Positions 52,999 to 61,914 of a stretch of 64,000 nt of DNA are shown here, in pieces. This stretch comes from [Pasteurella] mairii (lineage in GTDB: Bacteria > Pseudomonadota > Gammaproteobacteria > Enterobacterales > Pasteurellaceae): positions 310,001 to 374,000 of the forward strand of contig UGSS01000002.1 in NCBI GenBank assembly GCA_900454475.1, written 5' to 3'. The notes below the pieces were generated by a model that did not search any database, was not told where the DNA came from, and saw nothing but the letters and a program-made list of their open reading frames with translations. Both the position numbers and the translations under genes were made by a program. The stretch's first letter is position 1, and each line of letters begins with the position of its first letter.

Positions 52999-54072
52999 AT
53001 GATATATTTATACATAGGTCTACTATCTTCATTATTTTCCATGATGTATTCCTTTTTTAAAGAAAGAAATATAGTAACCCCTTTCTTTTTTATCTCATTT
53101 TGTATTCTTTTTGTTTTAGGTGCAATCAGATATGATGTCGGTACAGATTATGTTCTCTATTCAGATTATCAAATACCTTTTGTTTTAGATGATAAAGATG
53201 TTAATTTTGAGTTTCTAGCTAAAGAAATTGCAAAATTCGGTTTTTTCTTAAGTGGACAAGAACATTATCAGTATATTTTTGCAATATATCATTTTATTTG
53301 TGTTTTTTTTGTTTTTTGTGCAATAAAAAGCCAATCAAAAATACTTGCACTAAGCGTGTTTATCTACATGTTCTCTAGTTTTTATAATTTTTCTCTGAAT
53401 GGAATGAGACAAGCTATGGCTATTAGTATTATTCTATATTCAATGAGATTTATTTTCGAAAGAAAAATATTATATATTCTACTAGTCATTATAGCTTCAC
53501 TTTTTCATAAATCAGCACTTATCTGCTTCTTATTTGTATTCTTTGATAGAAAAACTCTAGGTATAAAGTCTTTTTTGATTGCCTCATTTATAATTTTTTT
53601 AGTTTTTCTTTTATTTCGGGAGGGGATTTATAGTATTATAAGTGCATTAGGAGTATACTCAGAGTATATCGGTAGTCAGTTTGATACAGGAGCGTATAAT
53701 ATTACTATTACTATTTATGGTATTGTTAGCTTTGCTCTTTTTTACTCTTTAAATGAATTGACTAAGAAATGTTTTTTAAGAGAAAGAGTATTTTATCTCA
53801 ATATAAATTATATTTTATTCTTATTAGCGTTAATTATGTCATTTATACCTAATGGATATAGGCTTTTTTATATTTTTCTTCCTTTTCATATTATCATATT
53901 TCCTAATATGATTTCTTTGCTTAAAAATAGAGGTAATAAATTTATATATGGGGTGTTTTTATTTTGGTTTTATATTTTATTTTTTACTAAGACTATTTTG
54001 ATAACGAACTATGGAGAAACTTTGCCTTATAGATTATATCCATATTTTGAACAGTTTTTTAGTGGCGATTAA
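52999..54072 (+). CDS. wzy: EpsG-like O-antigen/polysaccharide polymerase
   Basis: A 357-residue membrane protein with about ten helices. IRYDVGTDYVLYSDY early on and SLNGMRQAMAISIILYSMRF in the middle are the marks of the EpsG/Wzy family. It would join repeat units in the periplasm after Wzx flipping, with length set by Wzz. Strongly AT-rich. No catalytic residues can be assigned from sequence alone. Confidence 0.84.
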   Translation: MIYLYIGLLSSLFSMMYSFFKERNIVTPFFFISFCILFVLGAIRYDVGTDYVLYSDYQIPFVLDDKDVNFEFLAKEIAKFGFFLSGQEHYQYIFAIYHFICVFFVFCAIKSQSKILALSVFIYMFSSFYNFSLNGMRQAMAISIILYSMRFIFERKILYILLVIIASLFHKSALICFLFVFFDRKTLGIKSFLIASFIIFLVFLLFREGIYSIISALGVYSEYIGSQFDTGAYNITITIYGIVSFALFYSLNELTKKCFLRERVFYLNINYILFLLALIMSFIPNGYRLFYIFLPFHIIIFPNMISLLKNRGNKFIYGVFLFWFYILFFTKTILITNYGETLPYRLYPYFEQFFSGD

Positions 54073-54099
54073 AAAATTTTAGCTTTATTAGGATAAATA

Positions 54100-55134
54100 A
54101 TGAAATATAAAATAATGGTTGTTGGGCAAATAAAAAATAGTAAAACAGGATTGGGTAAATCTATTAATGATTTTATTATGTTTTATCAAAGAAAATATGG
54201 TGAAGAAACTCTATACAAGTTAGATATTACAAATAATTTTGAGTTTATTAAAAACTGTTATAAGATTTTATTCATTAAGTGTGATAAATTCTATTTTACA
54301 CCATCTGGTTCTCTAGGTGGTAATATTAGAGATAGTATTTATTTATTTCTAATGTTATTAAGAAAAAAGAAAATTATAACTCACTTCCATAATAGTAGCT
54401 TTAAATCCATTATTGAATCCAATTTTGTTATTAATTGGATTAATAAATTAATTTATAATAAGGTGCATAAAGTTATTGTGCTAGGAAAAAAACAGGAAGA
54501 GATGTTTTCATCTATACATCTGCCTAAAGATAAGTTTAGAATTGTTAGAAATGGTATAGATGAAAATATTTTTATATCAGAGCATGAGTTAGCTAAAAAG
54601 CATAATAGCCATCCTATAAAGATTGTTTATTTTAGCAATATGCTCCCTGAAAAAGGATATGAAATAGTTTTGTCTGTAGCAAAAGAGATGAAGAATGATA
54701 GAAATTTTCATTTCTACTTTTCTGGAAGGTTTTTCCAATCAGATTTAGAAGAGAAATTTATCAATGAAATAAAGGGACTTAATAATGTTTCCTATATAAA
54801 TGGTGTTTATGGTGCAGATAAAATTACTTTTTTATCTAATATGAATATATTTATTTTACCTTCGAGATATAAAGATGAAACGTTGCCAATAAGTATGTTG
54901 GAGGCTATCGCAAATGGGTTGTATATTATAGTTTCAAATGTTGGTGTGATAAGTGAAGTAACTAATCAAAGTACAACAACATTATTAGATAAAATTGAGA
55001 CTGATAATATTGTTTCAATAATTAGAGAAAAAGCTAAGATCTTGAGCAATCTAAATTATAATGTTATGTATTATAAAAAAAATTATTTGAATGAAAAAAT
55101 ATTGGATAGTTTGATTTCTATTGTTGAAGAATAA
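54100..55134 (+). CDS. glycosyltransferase family 4
   Basis: A 344-residue GT-B enzyme. The C-terminal half has KIVYFSNMLPEKGYEIVL, FYFSGRF, and the donor-binding LPSRYKDETLPISMLEAIANGL, typical of family 4 retaining transferases. The N-terminal half includes ITHFHNSSFKS. Sugar and acceptor are unknown. AT-rich, part of the polymer-assembly run. Confidence 0.85.
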   Translation: MKYKIMVVGQIKNSKTGLGKSINDFIMFYQRKYGEETLYKLDITNNFEFIKNCYKILFIKCDKFYFTPSGSLGGNIRDSIYLFLMLLRKKKIITHFHNSSFKSIIESNFVINWINKLIYNKVHKVIVLGKKQEEMFSSIHLPKDKFRIVRNGIDENIFISEHELAKKHNSHPIKIVYFSNMLPEKGYEIVLSVAKEMKNDRNFHFYFSGRFFQSDLEEKFINEIKGLNNVSYINGVYGADKITFLSNMNIFILPSRYKDETLPISMLEAIANGLYIIVSNVGVISEVTNQSTTTLLDKIETDNIVSIIREKAKILSNLNYNVMYYKKNYLNEKILDSLISIVEE

Positions 55135-55146
55135 AGAGATAAATTT

Positions 55147-56172
55147 ATGATGATTTCAATTGTTGTACCTATTTATAATTCAGAAGAATACTTAGTTGAT
55201 TGTATAGAAAGTTTAATAAATCAAACATATAAAAATATAGAGATTATTTTAGTAAATGATGGTTCTACGGATAATAGCTTGACTATTTGTGAGAAATATT
55301 CTCAACAATACGATTTTATAAAATTAATCAATAAAGTCAATTCAGGTGTATCAGATGCTAGAAATTCGGGTATATTAGTCGCAAAGTCTGAATTAATTAT
55401 GTTTGTTGATAGTGATGATTATGTTTCTACAAGGCTTTGTGAAACACTCATTGAGAATTATAATGATGAAGATATTTTATTTTGTCAGTATATAAAGTTT
55501 AAAGAAAATAAAGGAAAGAAAGACTTCTTATCTGAATATGAAAATATAGATAACTTAGATAATATTCATCTAGTTTCTGATTTAAATAAGAGTTTATTTG
55601 AAAAGATGTATGATAGGTTGTTTTTTAATACTCCTGTTTGTAAAATCTATAAAAAATCAAAAATTAATTATTTATTTGATTCAGAAGTGAGTTTGGGTGA
55701 GGATTTATTATTTAACTTAAATTATTTAGTAAGTTGTAGAACGATAAAATTTGTAAATAAAAATTTATATTTTTATAGGGTAGGAAACTTTAATTCTTTA
55801 TCTACAAGGTTTAGCGAACATAGATTAAAGGATGTTAATTATATTTTTAGTAATGCGATTAACATTTTTTCTACTATTCTTGGAGACAAATATCATGAAG
55901 ATAAGGTGAAACTTAGATATCTTGAAGACTATGCGGTGAGTATTAAAAAAATGCTTAGCTGTCCAGCGTTATCTTATCAAGATAAAGTTTCTAAGCTTAG
56001 TGAATATAGAAGTGATTATCCCCTAGAGGATAACTTTATTTGCTTAATAAAAGAGTTAGATTTTCAATATCAGTTTTTTTTATTTCTTTATCTATATAAA
56101 ATAGATAGTATTTTACTTTTAACTACAAAGTTATTTAATATACTAAAAAATATTAAAATTAAAGGTGTTTAA
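55147..56172 (+). CDS. glycosyltransferase family 2
   Basis: A 341-residue GT-A enzyme beginning ISIVVPIYNSEEYLVDCIESL, with ILVNDGSTDNS, SGVSDARNSG and the metal-binding FVDSDDYVS. An inverting transferase acting on the repeat unit at the cytoplasmic face. Two adjacent ATGs (55,147/55,150) are possible starts. It ends three bases before glf. Confidence 0.9.
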   Translation: MMISIVVPIYNSEEYLVDCIESLINQTYKNIEIILVNDGSTDNSLTICEKYSQQYDFIKLINKVNSGVSDARNSGILVAKSELIMFVDSDDYVSTRLCETLIENYNDEDILFCQYIKFKENKGKKDFLSEYENIDNLDNIHLVSDLNKSLFEKMYDRLFFNTPVCKIYKKSKINYLFDSEVSLGEDLLFNLNYLVSCRTIKFVNKNLYFYRVGNFNSLSTRFSEHRLKDVNYIFSNAINIFSTILGDKYHEDKVKLRYLEDYAVSIKKMLSCPALSYQDKVSKLSEYRSDYPLEDNFICLIKELDFQYQFFLFLYLYKIDSILLLTTKLFNILKNIKIKGV

Positions 56173-56174
56173 GT

Positions 56175-57281
56175 ATGACGTTTGATTATCTTATTATTGG
56201 TGCCGGTCTTTTTGGTTCAATTTTTGCTCATGAAGCGACAAAGCGCGGTAAAAAATGTTTAGTTATTGAAAAACGTGATCATATTGGTGGCAATTGCTAC
56301 ACTCAAAATGTAGAAGGGATTAATGTACATAAATATGGCGCGCATATTTTTCACACGAGTAATAAAATGGTTTGGGATTATATTCAACAATTTGCTGAAT
56401 TTAACCGTTTTACTAATTCACCTGTAGCACGTTATAAGAATGAGCTTTATAGTTTGCCATTTAATATGTTCACTTTTAATAAGATGTGGGGGGGGGTAAT
56501 TACACCACAAGAGGCAGAGGCAAAAATTAAAGAGCAAATTGCACAAGAAAATATTACTGAACCTAAAAATTTAGAAGAACAAGCAATTTCACTTGTTGGT
56601 CGTGATATTTATGAGAAGTTAATTAAAGGTTATACCGAGAAACAATGGGGGCGTAAATGTACTGAACTTCCTGCATTTATTATTAAACGTTTGCCTGTGC
56701 GTTATACTTATGATAACAACTATTTCTATGATACTTATCAAGGTATTCCAATTGGTGGGTATACCGGAATTTTTGAAAAAATGTTAGATGGTATTGAGGT
56801 AAAACTCAATGTAGATTTTTTTGCTAACCGTGAATATTATGAAAATCTAGCAGATAAGATTGTTTTTACTGGTATGATTGATGAGTATTTTAACTATCAG
56901 TTTGGAAAATTAGAATATCGCAGTTTACATTTTGATAATGAAGTATTAGACGTGGCAAATTACCAAGGTAATGCAGTGGTAAATTATACAGAAGCAGAAG
57001 TCCCTTATACTCGTATTATTGAACATAAACATTTTGAATATGGTACACAACCTCAAACAGTGATCACTCGAGAGTATTCTAAAGAGTATGAAGAGGGAGA
57101 TGAGCCATATTATCCAATTAATGATGAAAGCAATAATGAGCTTTATGCGAAATATAAGGCTTTAGCCGATCAGCAATCAAAAGTTATTTTTGGTGGTCGT
57201 TTGGCGCAATATAAATATTTTGATATGCATAATATTATTGCAGAGGCATTAGATTGTGTCGAGAAACATTTTCAAAAATAG
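56175..57281 (+). CDS. glf: UDP-galactopyranose mutase with an in-frame 9-G tract
   Basis: Flavoenzyme of 368 residues making UDP-galactofuranose. The FAD site is YLIIGAGLFGSIFAHEA, then KRDHIGGNCYTQ, KYGAHIFHT, and GYTEKQWGR; the end FGGRLAQYKYFDMHN is standard. A run of nine G (56,488-56,496) encodes NKMWGGVITPQEA, one glycine more than the NKMWGV form I recall in other Glf proteins. The gene is intact here, but gain or loss of one G would stop it, so galactofuranose may be switched on and off. Confidence 0.93.
   Translation: MTFDYLIIGAGLFGSIFAHEATKRGKKCLVIEKRDHIGGNCYTQNVEGINVHKYGAHIFHTSNKMVWDYIQQFAEFNRFTNSPVARYKNELYSLPFNMFTFNKMWGGVITPQEAEAKIKEQIAQENITEPKNLEEQAISLVGRDIYEKLIKGYTEKQWGRKCTELPAFIIKRLPVRYTYDNNYFYDTYQGIPIGGYTGIFEKMLDGIEVKLNVDFFANREYYENLADKIVFTGMIDEYFNYQFGKLEYRSLHFDNEVLDVANYQGNAVVNYTEAEVPYTRIIEHKHFEYGTQPQTVITREYSKEYEEGDEPYYPINDESNNELYAKYKALADQQSKVIFGGRLAQYKYFDMHNIIAEALDCVEKHFQK
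56488..56496 (+). repeat. 9-G slippage tract in glf
   Basis: Nine consecutive G in TGTGGGGGGGGGTAATT, keeping glf in frame. It is the same length as the tract in the glycosyltransferase 13 kb upstream. Confidence 0.92.
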
Positions 57282-57289
57282 ATGGACTT

Positions 57290-58702
57290 ATGATGAACAA
57301 AGAGTTGGCTTCTAAACTGATTTTGATTATAACAGATTTATGTACAATTTTTGTTTCTCTTGTTTTATCTCTTGAGATTCTAAGTATATATACTGGGCAA
57401 GTAAATCGATATTTGCCAAATAACCAAATGGATGGACGAATTTTAATTCATCTTTTATTGAGTATTATTGGCGTAGCTTGGTTTTGGATTCGTCTAAGAC
57501 ATTATACATATAGAAAGCCCTATTGGTTTGAATTAAAAGAGGTTATTAGGACCTTAATCATTTTAGCTGTGGTTGAGTTATCTATAATTGCATTTTCTAA
57601 ACTACATTTCTCTCGTTACTTATGGGTGTTAACATGGGCGATCGCCTTAGTTATTGTGCCTACAAGTAGAATTATAGTTAAAAAACTATTAATTAAATCT
57701 AAATTATATATTAAGAATACAGTAATTATTGGTAGTGGAAAAAATGCAATTGATGCTTATAATGCACTTACTGCAGAGAGTTATCTTGGGCTAAAGGTGG
57801 CATTTTTTGTTAAATCTGTAGCATCAGATGTAGAGTGTTTATCTATACCTGTTATCACTACAGATAAAATGTGGGAGATGGCAAATAGAAAACAAACTTA
57901 TTTTGTCATAGCGCTGGAAAATGGAGAAAGTGAACTTAGAGACATTTGGCTAAGAGAATTAGCAAAACGTAAATGTTATTCTGTTTCAGTAATACCTACA
58001 TTAAGAGGTTTACCTTTATATAGTACGGATATGTCATTTTTGTTTAGTTATGAAGTGATGTTACTTAGAGTCAATAATAATTTGGCAAAACGTTCGTCTC
58101 ATTTTATAAAAAGAATGATGGATATTCTAGGCTCCCTTGCAATTATTGCTGTGCTTTCCCCTATTTTGTTATATTTGTATTTTACTATTAGAAAAGATGG
58201 CGGTAGTGCAATTTATGGGCATCCAAGAATTGGAAGGGATGGAAAAGAGTTTAAGTGTTTGAAGTTCAGATCTATGGTGATAAATTCTAAAGAAGTTTTA
58301 GAAGAATTACTGCAAAATAACCCTGAAGCAAGAGCTGAATGGGATAAAGATTTTAAATTGAAAAATGATCCTCGTATTACTAAGATTGGACATTTTATTC
58401 GTAAAACTAGTTTAGATGAATTACCTCAGCTTTTTAATGTATTAAAAGGTGAAATGAGTTTAGTAGGACCTCGTCCTATCGTAAAAGAAGAGCTGGAACG
58501 GTATCATGGTGATGTAGATTATTATTTAATGGCAAAGCCAGGGATGACAGGGTTGTGGCAAGTGAGTGGTCGTAATGATGTAGATTATGAAACTCGGGTT
58601 TATTTTGATTCTTGGTATGTAAAAAATTGGTCCATGTGGAATGATATTGCGATTTTGTTTAAAACAGTAAATGTTGTTTTGAAAAGAGACGGAGCTTATT
58701 AA
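57290..58702 (+). CDS. wbaP: WbaP-type undecaprenyl-phosphate sugar-1-phosphate transferase
   Basis: Initiating enzyme that moves a sugar-1-phosphate, most often galactose-1-P, to undecaprenyl phosphate. About 470 residues: four N-terminal membrane helices, a central nucleotide-binding-like domain (TVIIGSGKNAIDAYNAL), another helix, and the catalytic domain with FKCLKFRSMV, RKTSLDELPQLFNVLKGEMS and VGPRPI. Galactose specificity is inferred from the architecture. The frame opens at 57,254 inside glf, but the ATG pair 57,290/57,293 is the likely start. Confidence 0.9.
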   Translation: MMNKELASKLILIITDLCTIFVSLVLSLEILSIYTGQVNRYLPNNQMDGRILIHLLLSIIGVAWFWIRLRHYTYRKPYWFELKEVIRTLIILAVVELSIIAFSKLHFSRYLWVLTWAIALVIVPTSRIIVKKLLIKSKLYIKNTVIIGSGKNAIDAYNALTAESYLGLKVAFFVKSVASDVECLSIPVITTDKMWEMANRKQTYFVIALENGESELRDIWLRELAKRKCYSVSVIPTLRGLPLYSTDMSFLFSYEVMLLRVNNNLAKRSSHFIKRMMDILGSLAIIAVLSPILLYLYFTIRKDGGSAIYGHPRIGRDGKEFKCLKFRSMVINSKEVLEELLQNNPEARAEWDKDFKLKNDPRITKIGHFIRKTSLDELPQLFNVLKGEMSLVGPRPIVKEELERYHGDVDYYLMAKPGMTGLWQVSGRNDVDYETRVYFDSWYVKNWSMWNDIAILFKTVNVVLKRDGAY

Positions 58703-58704
58703 TC

Positions 58705-59745
58705 ATGTTGAATAAAACACCATCTAGGGTAATTTATTTTGATGTTCTTAATGTATTGGCTTGTTTTGCGGTAATTGCATTACATCATAATGGTATTGTA
58801 CATAACTATAATATAAATACAGCCGCATGGAAGCAAGCTCTTGCTTTTGAAGTGATATTTTTCTGGGCAGTTCCTGTATTCTTTATGCTTTCAGGAGCTA
58901 CATTATTAGATTATCGTTCAAAATATACAACAAAACAATTTTTTATAAAACGAGTATTGAGAGCGGTTATTCCCTTTTTAGTATGGAGTTTGATTTTACT
59001 CCTGCATTCTTGGGTAATTGGGCGTTTTTCATATAAAAGTGTAACGGATGTTTTTAATGCAATTATCACAACAAAAGTTCCGCATGGTAATGTATATTGG
59101 TTCTTTATACCATTGATTGCGCTCTATTGTTTTATTCCAGTATTATCTTTATTAAAAGATAACAAACCTATTCTATGGTATATAGTAATTTTTATTTTTG
59201 TAACACATTCTTGTTTGCCAATATTATTCCCTTTATTAGGATTAAGGTATAATTCCGCGTTAACATTTCCAACAACCGGATATGTGATTTTCTTGTTATT
59301 AGGATATTTATTTGCGCACTTGGAGCTTTCTAAAAATCAAAGGATAGTTATTTATATTCTTGGCTTAGTAAGTGCTTTTATTAGATATTTTGGTACAATT
59401 CATTATTCAGTTTTGGATGGGAAAGTAAATAAAATTTTCTTTAGCTATCTTCAATTTCATTCAGTATTGCTAGCATTAGCTATTTTTGTATTTGTTAAAT
59501 ATAGTGTTCAACATATAACAGAAAATAGAGAACGGTTTGCGATAATCATGAGCAACTTATCGAGTTGTAGTTTAGGAATTTATTTAATCCATATACTCGT
59601 GATGAGCTATGAACAACATTTTTTTAGTATTTCTGCGAGTAATCCATATTGGCGTTTTTTAGGTGCATTTATGACTTATGGTGTTTGTTTGATTATTGTT
59701 TTCTTAGGTAAGAAAATACCTTATGTTAAAGCGATATTTCCATAG
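58705..59745 (+). CDS. acyltransferase-3 family protein, probable O-acetyltransferase
   Basis: A 346-residue membrane protein with about ten helices. It begins RVIYFDVLNVLACFAVIALHH, with the conserved His pair, and FWAVPVFFMLSGATLL follows; both are marks of the Acyltransferase_3/WecH-OafA family. It starts two bases after wbaP. It probably O-acetylates a sugar of the glycan. Confidence 0.86.
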   Translation: MLNKTPSRVIYFDVLNVLACFAVIALHHNGIVHNYNINTAAWKQALAFEVIFFWAVPVFFMLSGATLLDYRSKYTTKQFFIKRVLRAVIPFLVWSLILLLHSWVIGRFSYKSVTDVFNAIITTKVPHGNVYWFFIPLIALYCFIPVLSLLKDNKPILWYIVIFIFVTHSCLPILFPLLGLRYNSALTFPTTGYVIFLLLGYLFAHLELSKNQRIVIYILGLVSAFIRYFGTIHYSVLDGKVNKIFFSYLQFHSVLLALAIFVFVKYSVQHITENRERFAIIMSNLSSCSLGIYLIHILVMSYEQHFFSISASNPYWRFLGAFMTYGVCLIIVFLGKKIPYVKAIFP

Positions 59746-59874
59746 ATCGTGATTTAGAAAATGTAGTTAAATAGGTATTAATGCGGTATGGGGAGATAGA
59801 TTGTTATCTATTTAATCTATTAAAATCACATTTTATATAAAATGTTGAGAAATTAGGTTGCCTGAAAAGAATAT

Positions 59875-60567
59875 TTGATTAATGAACTTAATAAGTTACA
59901 TTTGGATTTAATAATTTATACTGAAAGATATGAAATGCATTTTGAATATATAAAGATAGATCGAGAAAAAGCTATAGACGCGGCTAAACGCCTTGTCGTT
60001 GATAGTATTTGGAAAAGTGCTAATATTGAATTGGTAAAAGGAATTACTTTTCCGGAAACGCAAGAAATTTTTGAAGGGCGAATTCCTGCTAATGCGGATG
60101 TTGAAAAAGTTATTGTCGTTAATAACCTTAAACGGGCGTGGATGTTTTTATTTGAAAATATAGATTATCCGCTCGATCTTCAGCTTGCCTCGGAATATAA
60201 CCGTATTATTGGCGAGGGAGGCTTATACCCAAATCCAGGTAAATTACGTGATCAAATTGTACGTATTTCTGGAAGCAATTATGTCCCATTAATTCCAACT
60301 TATGAAAACGTACGTGAGCAAATTAAGTGGATAAGTAAAATTGAGAATCCTATTGATAAAGGCTTAGAGATCTTTTGTTTATCAAGTCGAGGGCAATGGT
60401 TTAATAATGGGAATAAACGAACTGCTCAAATGTTAGCAAATCATCTTTTTTTACAAGAAAATGTAGCTGTGTTTGCGGTTCCTGATGTTTATAAAGAAGT
60501 TTTTACAGAACGCCTTGTAAATTATTATGAATCAGCGGAGCGCGCTGTTGAAAACATTTCTTTATGA
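59875..60567 (+). CDS. Fic/Doc-fold protein lacking the catalytic histidine
   Basis: About 230 residues from a TTG, or 210 from the in-frame ATG at 59,935; neither has a strong ribosome site. The Fic core appears as SSRGQWFNNGNKRTAQMLANH. Compared with the Fic/Doc motif HxFx(D/N)GN(G/K)R, the catalytic His is Gln, while Phe, Gly-Asn and Arg are kept, so ordinary AMP transfer is doubtful. It lies between the acyltransferase and rmlB with gaps on both sides. Its role in or outside the polysaccharide locus is unknown; no antitoxin is visible. Confidence 0.72.
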   Translation: MINELNKLHLDLIIYTERYEMHFEYIKIDREKAIDAAKRLVVDSIWKSANIELVKGITFPETQEIFEGRIPANADVEKVIVVNNLKRAWMFLFENIDYPLDLQLASEYNRIIGEGGLYPNPGKLRDQIVRISGSNYVPLIPTYENVREQIKWISKIENPIDKGLEIFCLSSRGQWFNNGNKRTAQMLANHLFLQENVAVFAVPDVYKEVFTERLVNYYESAERAVENISL

Positions 60568-60654
60568 TACGTCTGTAGAGATGTTACCGAGCGGTTTAAC
60601 AATGAATCAGTTAAGAAAGTTATAACAAAATTAAGTTATAGTAATCAATATGAT

Positions 60655-61707
60655 ATGAAAATCCTCATCACAGGCGGAGCGGGTTTTATCGGCTCTGCAG
60701 TCGTTCGCTATATTATTAACAACACTCAAGATTCTGTTATTAATGTAGATAAATTAACCTATGCTGGCAATTTAGCGTCTTTAGAGGCTGTTTCAAATAG
60801 TCTACGTTATGCCTTTGAGCAAGTGGATATTTGTGATAAAGCAGAGCTTGAGCGTGTTTTTAATCGGTATCGTCCTGATGCGGTAATGCATTTGGCGGCG
60901 GAAAGCCATGTCGATCGTTCTATAGATGGTCCAGCGGCATTTATTGAAACTAATATCGTGGGAACTTATACCTTATTAGAAGTGGCGCGCGCTTATTGGC
61001 ATCATTTATCCGCTGAGAAAAAAGCGACTTTTCGGTTTCATCATATTTCAACCGATGAAGTGTTCGGGGATTTGGAAGGTAAAAAGGATTTTTTCACTGA
61101 AAGCACACCATATGCACCGTCGAGCCCCTATTCTGCGTCAAAAGCCTCAAGCGATCACTTGGTGCGAGCCTGGTGGCGTACTTATGGTTTACCTACTCTT
61201 GTCAGTCATTGTTCCAACAACTATGGACAGTTCCAGTTTCCTGAAAAACTGATTCCATTAATGATTTTAAATGCATTAGAGGGGAAAAAATTGCCAGTGT
61301 ATGGCAATGGGCTGCAAATTCGCGACTGGTTATTTGTGGAAGATCACGCCCGAGCATTATATAAAGTAGTGACTGAAGGCAAAGTGGGCGAAACCTATAA
61401 TATTGGTGGATATAACGAGAAAGCCAATATTGAAGTAGTGCGTACAATTTGTAGATTGCTTGAAGAGCTCGCGCCAGATAAACCGGCGGGCGTAACAAAA
61501 TACGAAGATTTAATCACTTACGTCACCGATCGTCCGGGGCATGATGTGCGCTATGCCATTGATTCGACCAAAATTAGCAATGAATTAGGTTGGAAACCGC
61601 AAGAAACCTTTGAAACTGGTATTCGCAAAACCGTAGAATGGTACTTAAATAATCAAAAATGGTGGAGACGTGTATTAGACGGTTCTTATAAGGGATTAAA
61701 TGAGTAA
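60655..61707 (+). CDS. rmlB: dTDP-glucose 4,6-dehydratase
   Basis: Short-chain dehydrogenase-fold enzyme of 350 residues. NAD site [26 protein letters not shown], catalytic STDEVFGD and [24 protein letters not shown]. It makes dTDP-4-keto-6-deoxyglucose, but rmlA, rmlC and rmlD are not in the window, so the end product is unclear. Base composition is closer to the core genome than to the cluster before it. Confidence 0.96.
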   Translation: MKILITGGAGFIGSAVVRYIINNTQDSVINVDKLTYAGNLASLEAVSNSLRYAFEQVDICDKAELERVFNRYRPDAVMHLAAESHVDRSIDGPAAFIETNIVGTYTLLEVARAYWHHLSAEKKATFRFHHISTDEVFGDLEGKKDFFTESTPYAPSSPYSASKASSDHLVRAWWRTYGLPTLVSHCSNNYGQFQFPEKLIPLMILNALEGKKLPVYGNGLQIRDWLFVEDHARALYKVVTEGKVGETYNIGGYNEKANIEVVRTICRLLEELAPDKPAGVTKYEDLITYVTDRPGHDVRYAIDSTKISNELGWKPQETFETGIRKTVEWYLNNQKWWRRVLDGSYKGLNE

Positions 61708-61872
61708 GTGATGTGTTCCACACTAATATGTCTCCACAATTATTTTATTTTCCTCTTATAAATAGAGGGGATAGCGCTTATGGCGCTGTTAAGGTCAATT
61801 TTTTACGAGTAGTCCATTTTGACTAAATAATTTCTTTTGGCTGTTATAATATATTGTCTTATCTATATTAAA

Positions 61873-61907
61873 AAGCAGAAAGTGCGGTCACTTTCTGCTT
61901 ATTTTTT
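61873..61907. terminator. bidirectional terminator with an uptake signal
   Basis: AAGCAGAAAGTG pairs perfectly with CACTTTCTGCTT (12 bp, loop CGGT), with T-runs on both strands. The AAGTGCGGT core occupies one arm and the loop. It serves rmlB and the convergent ligase. Confidence 0.9.
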
Positions 61908-61914
61908 ACGGGGT

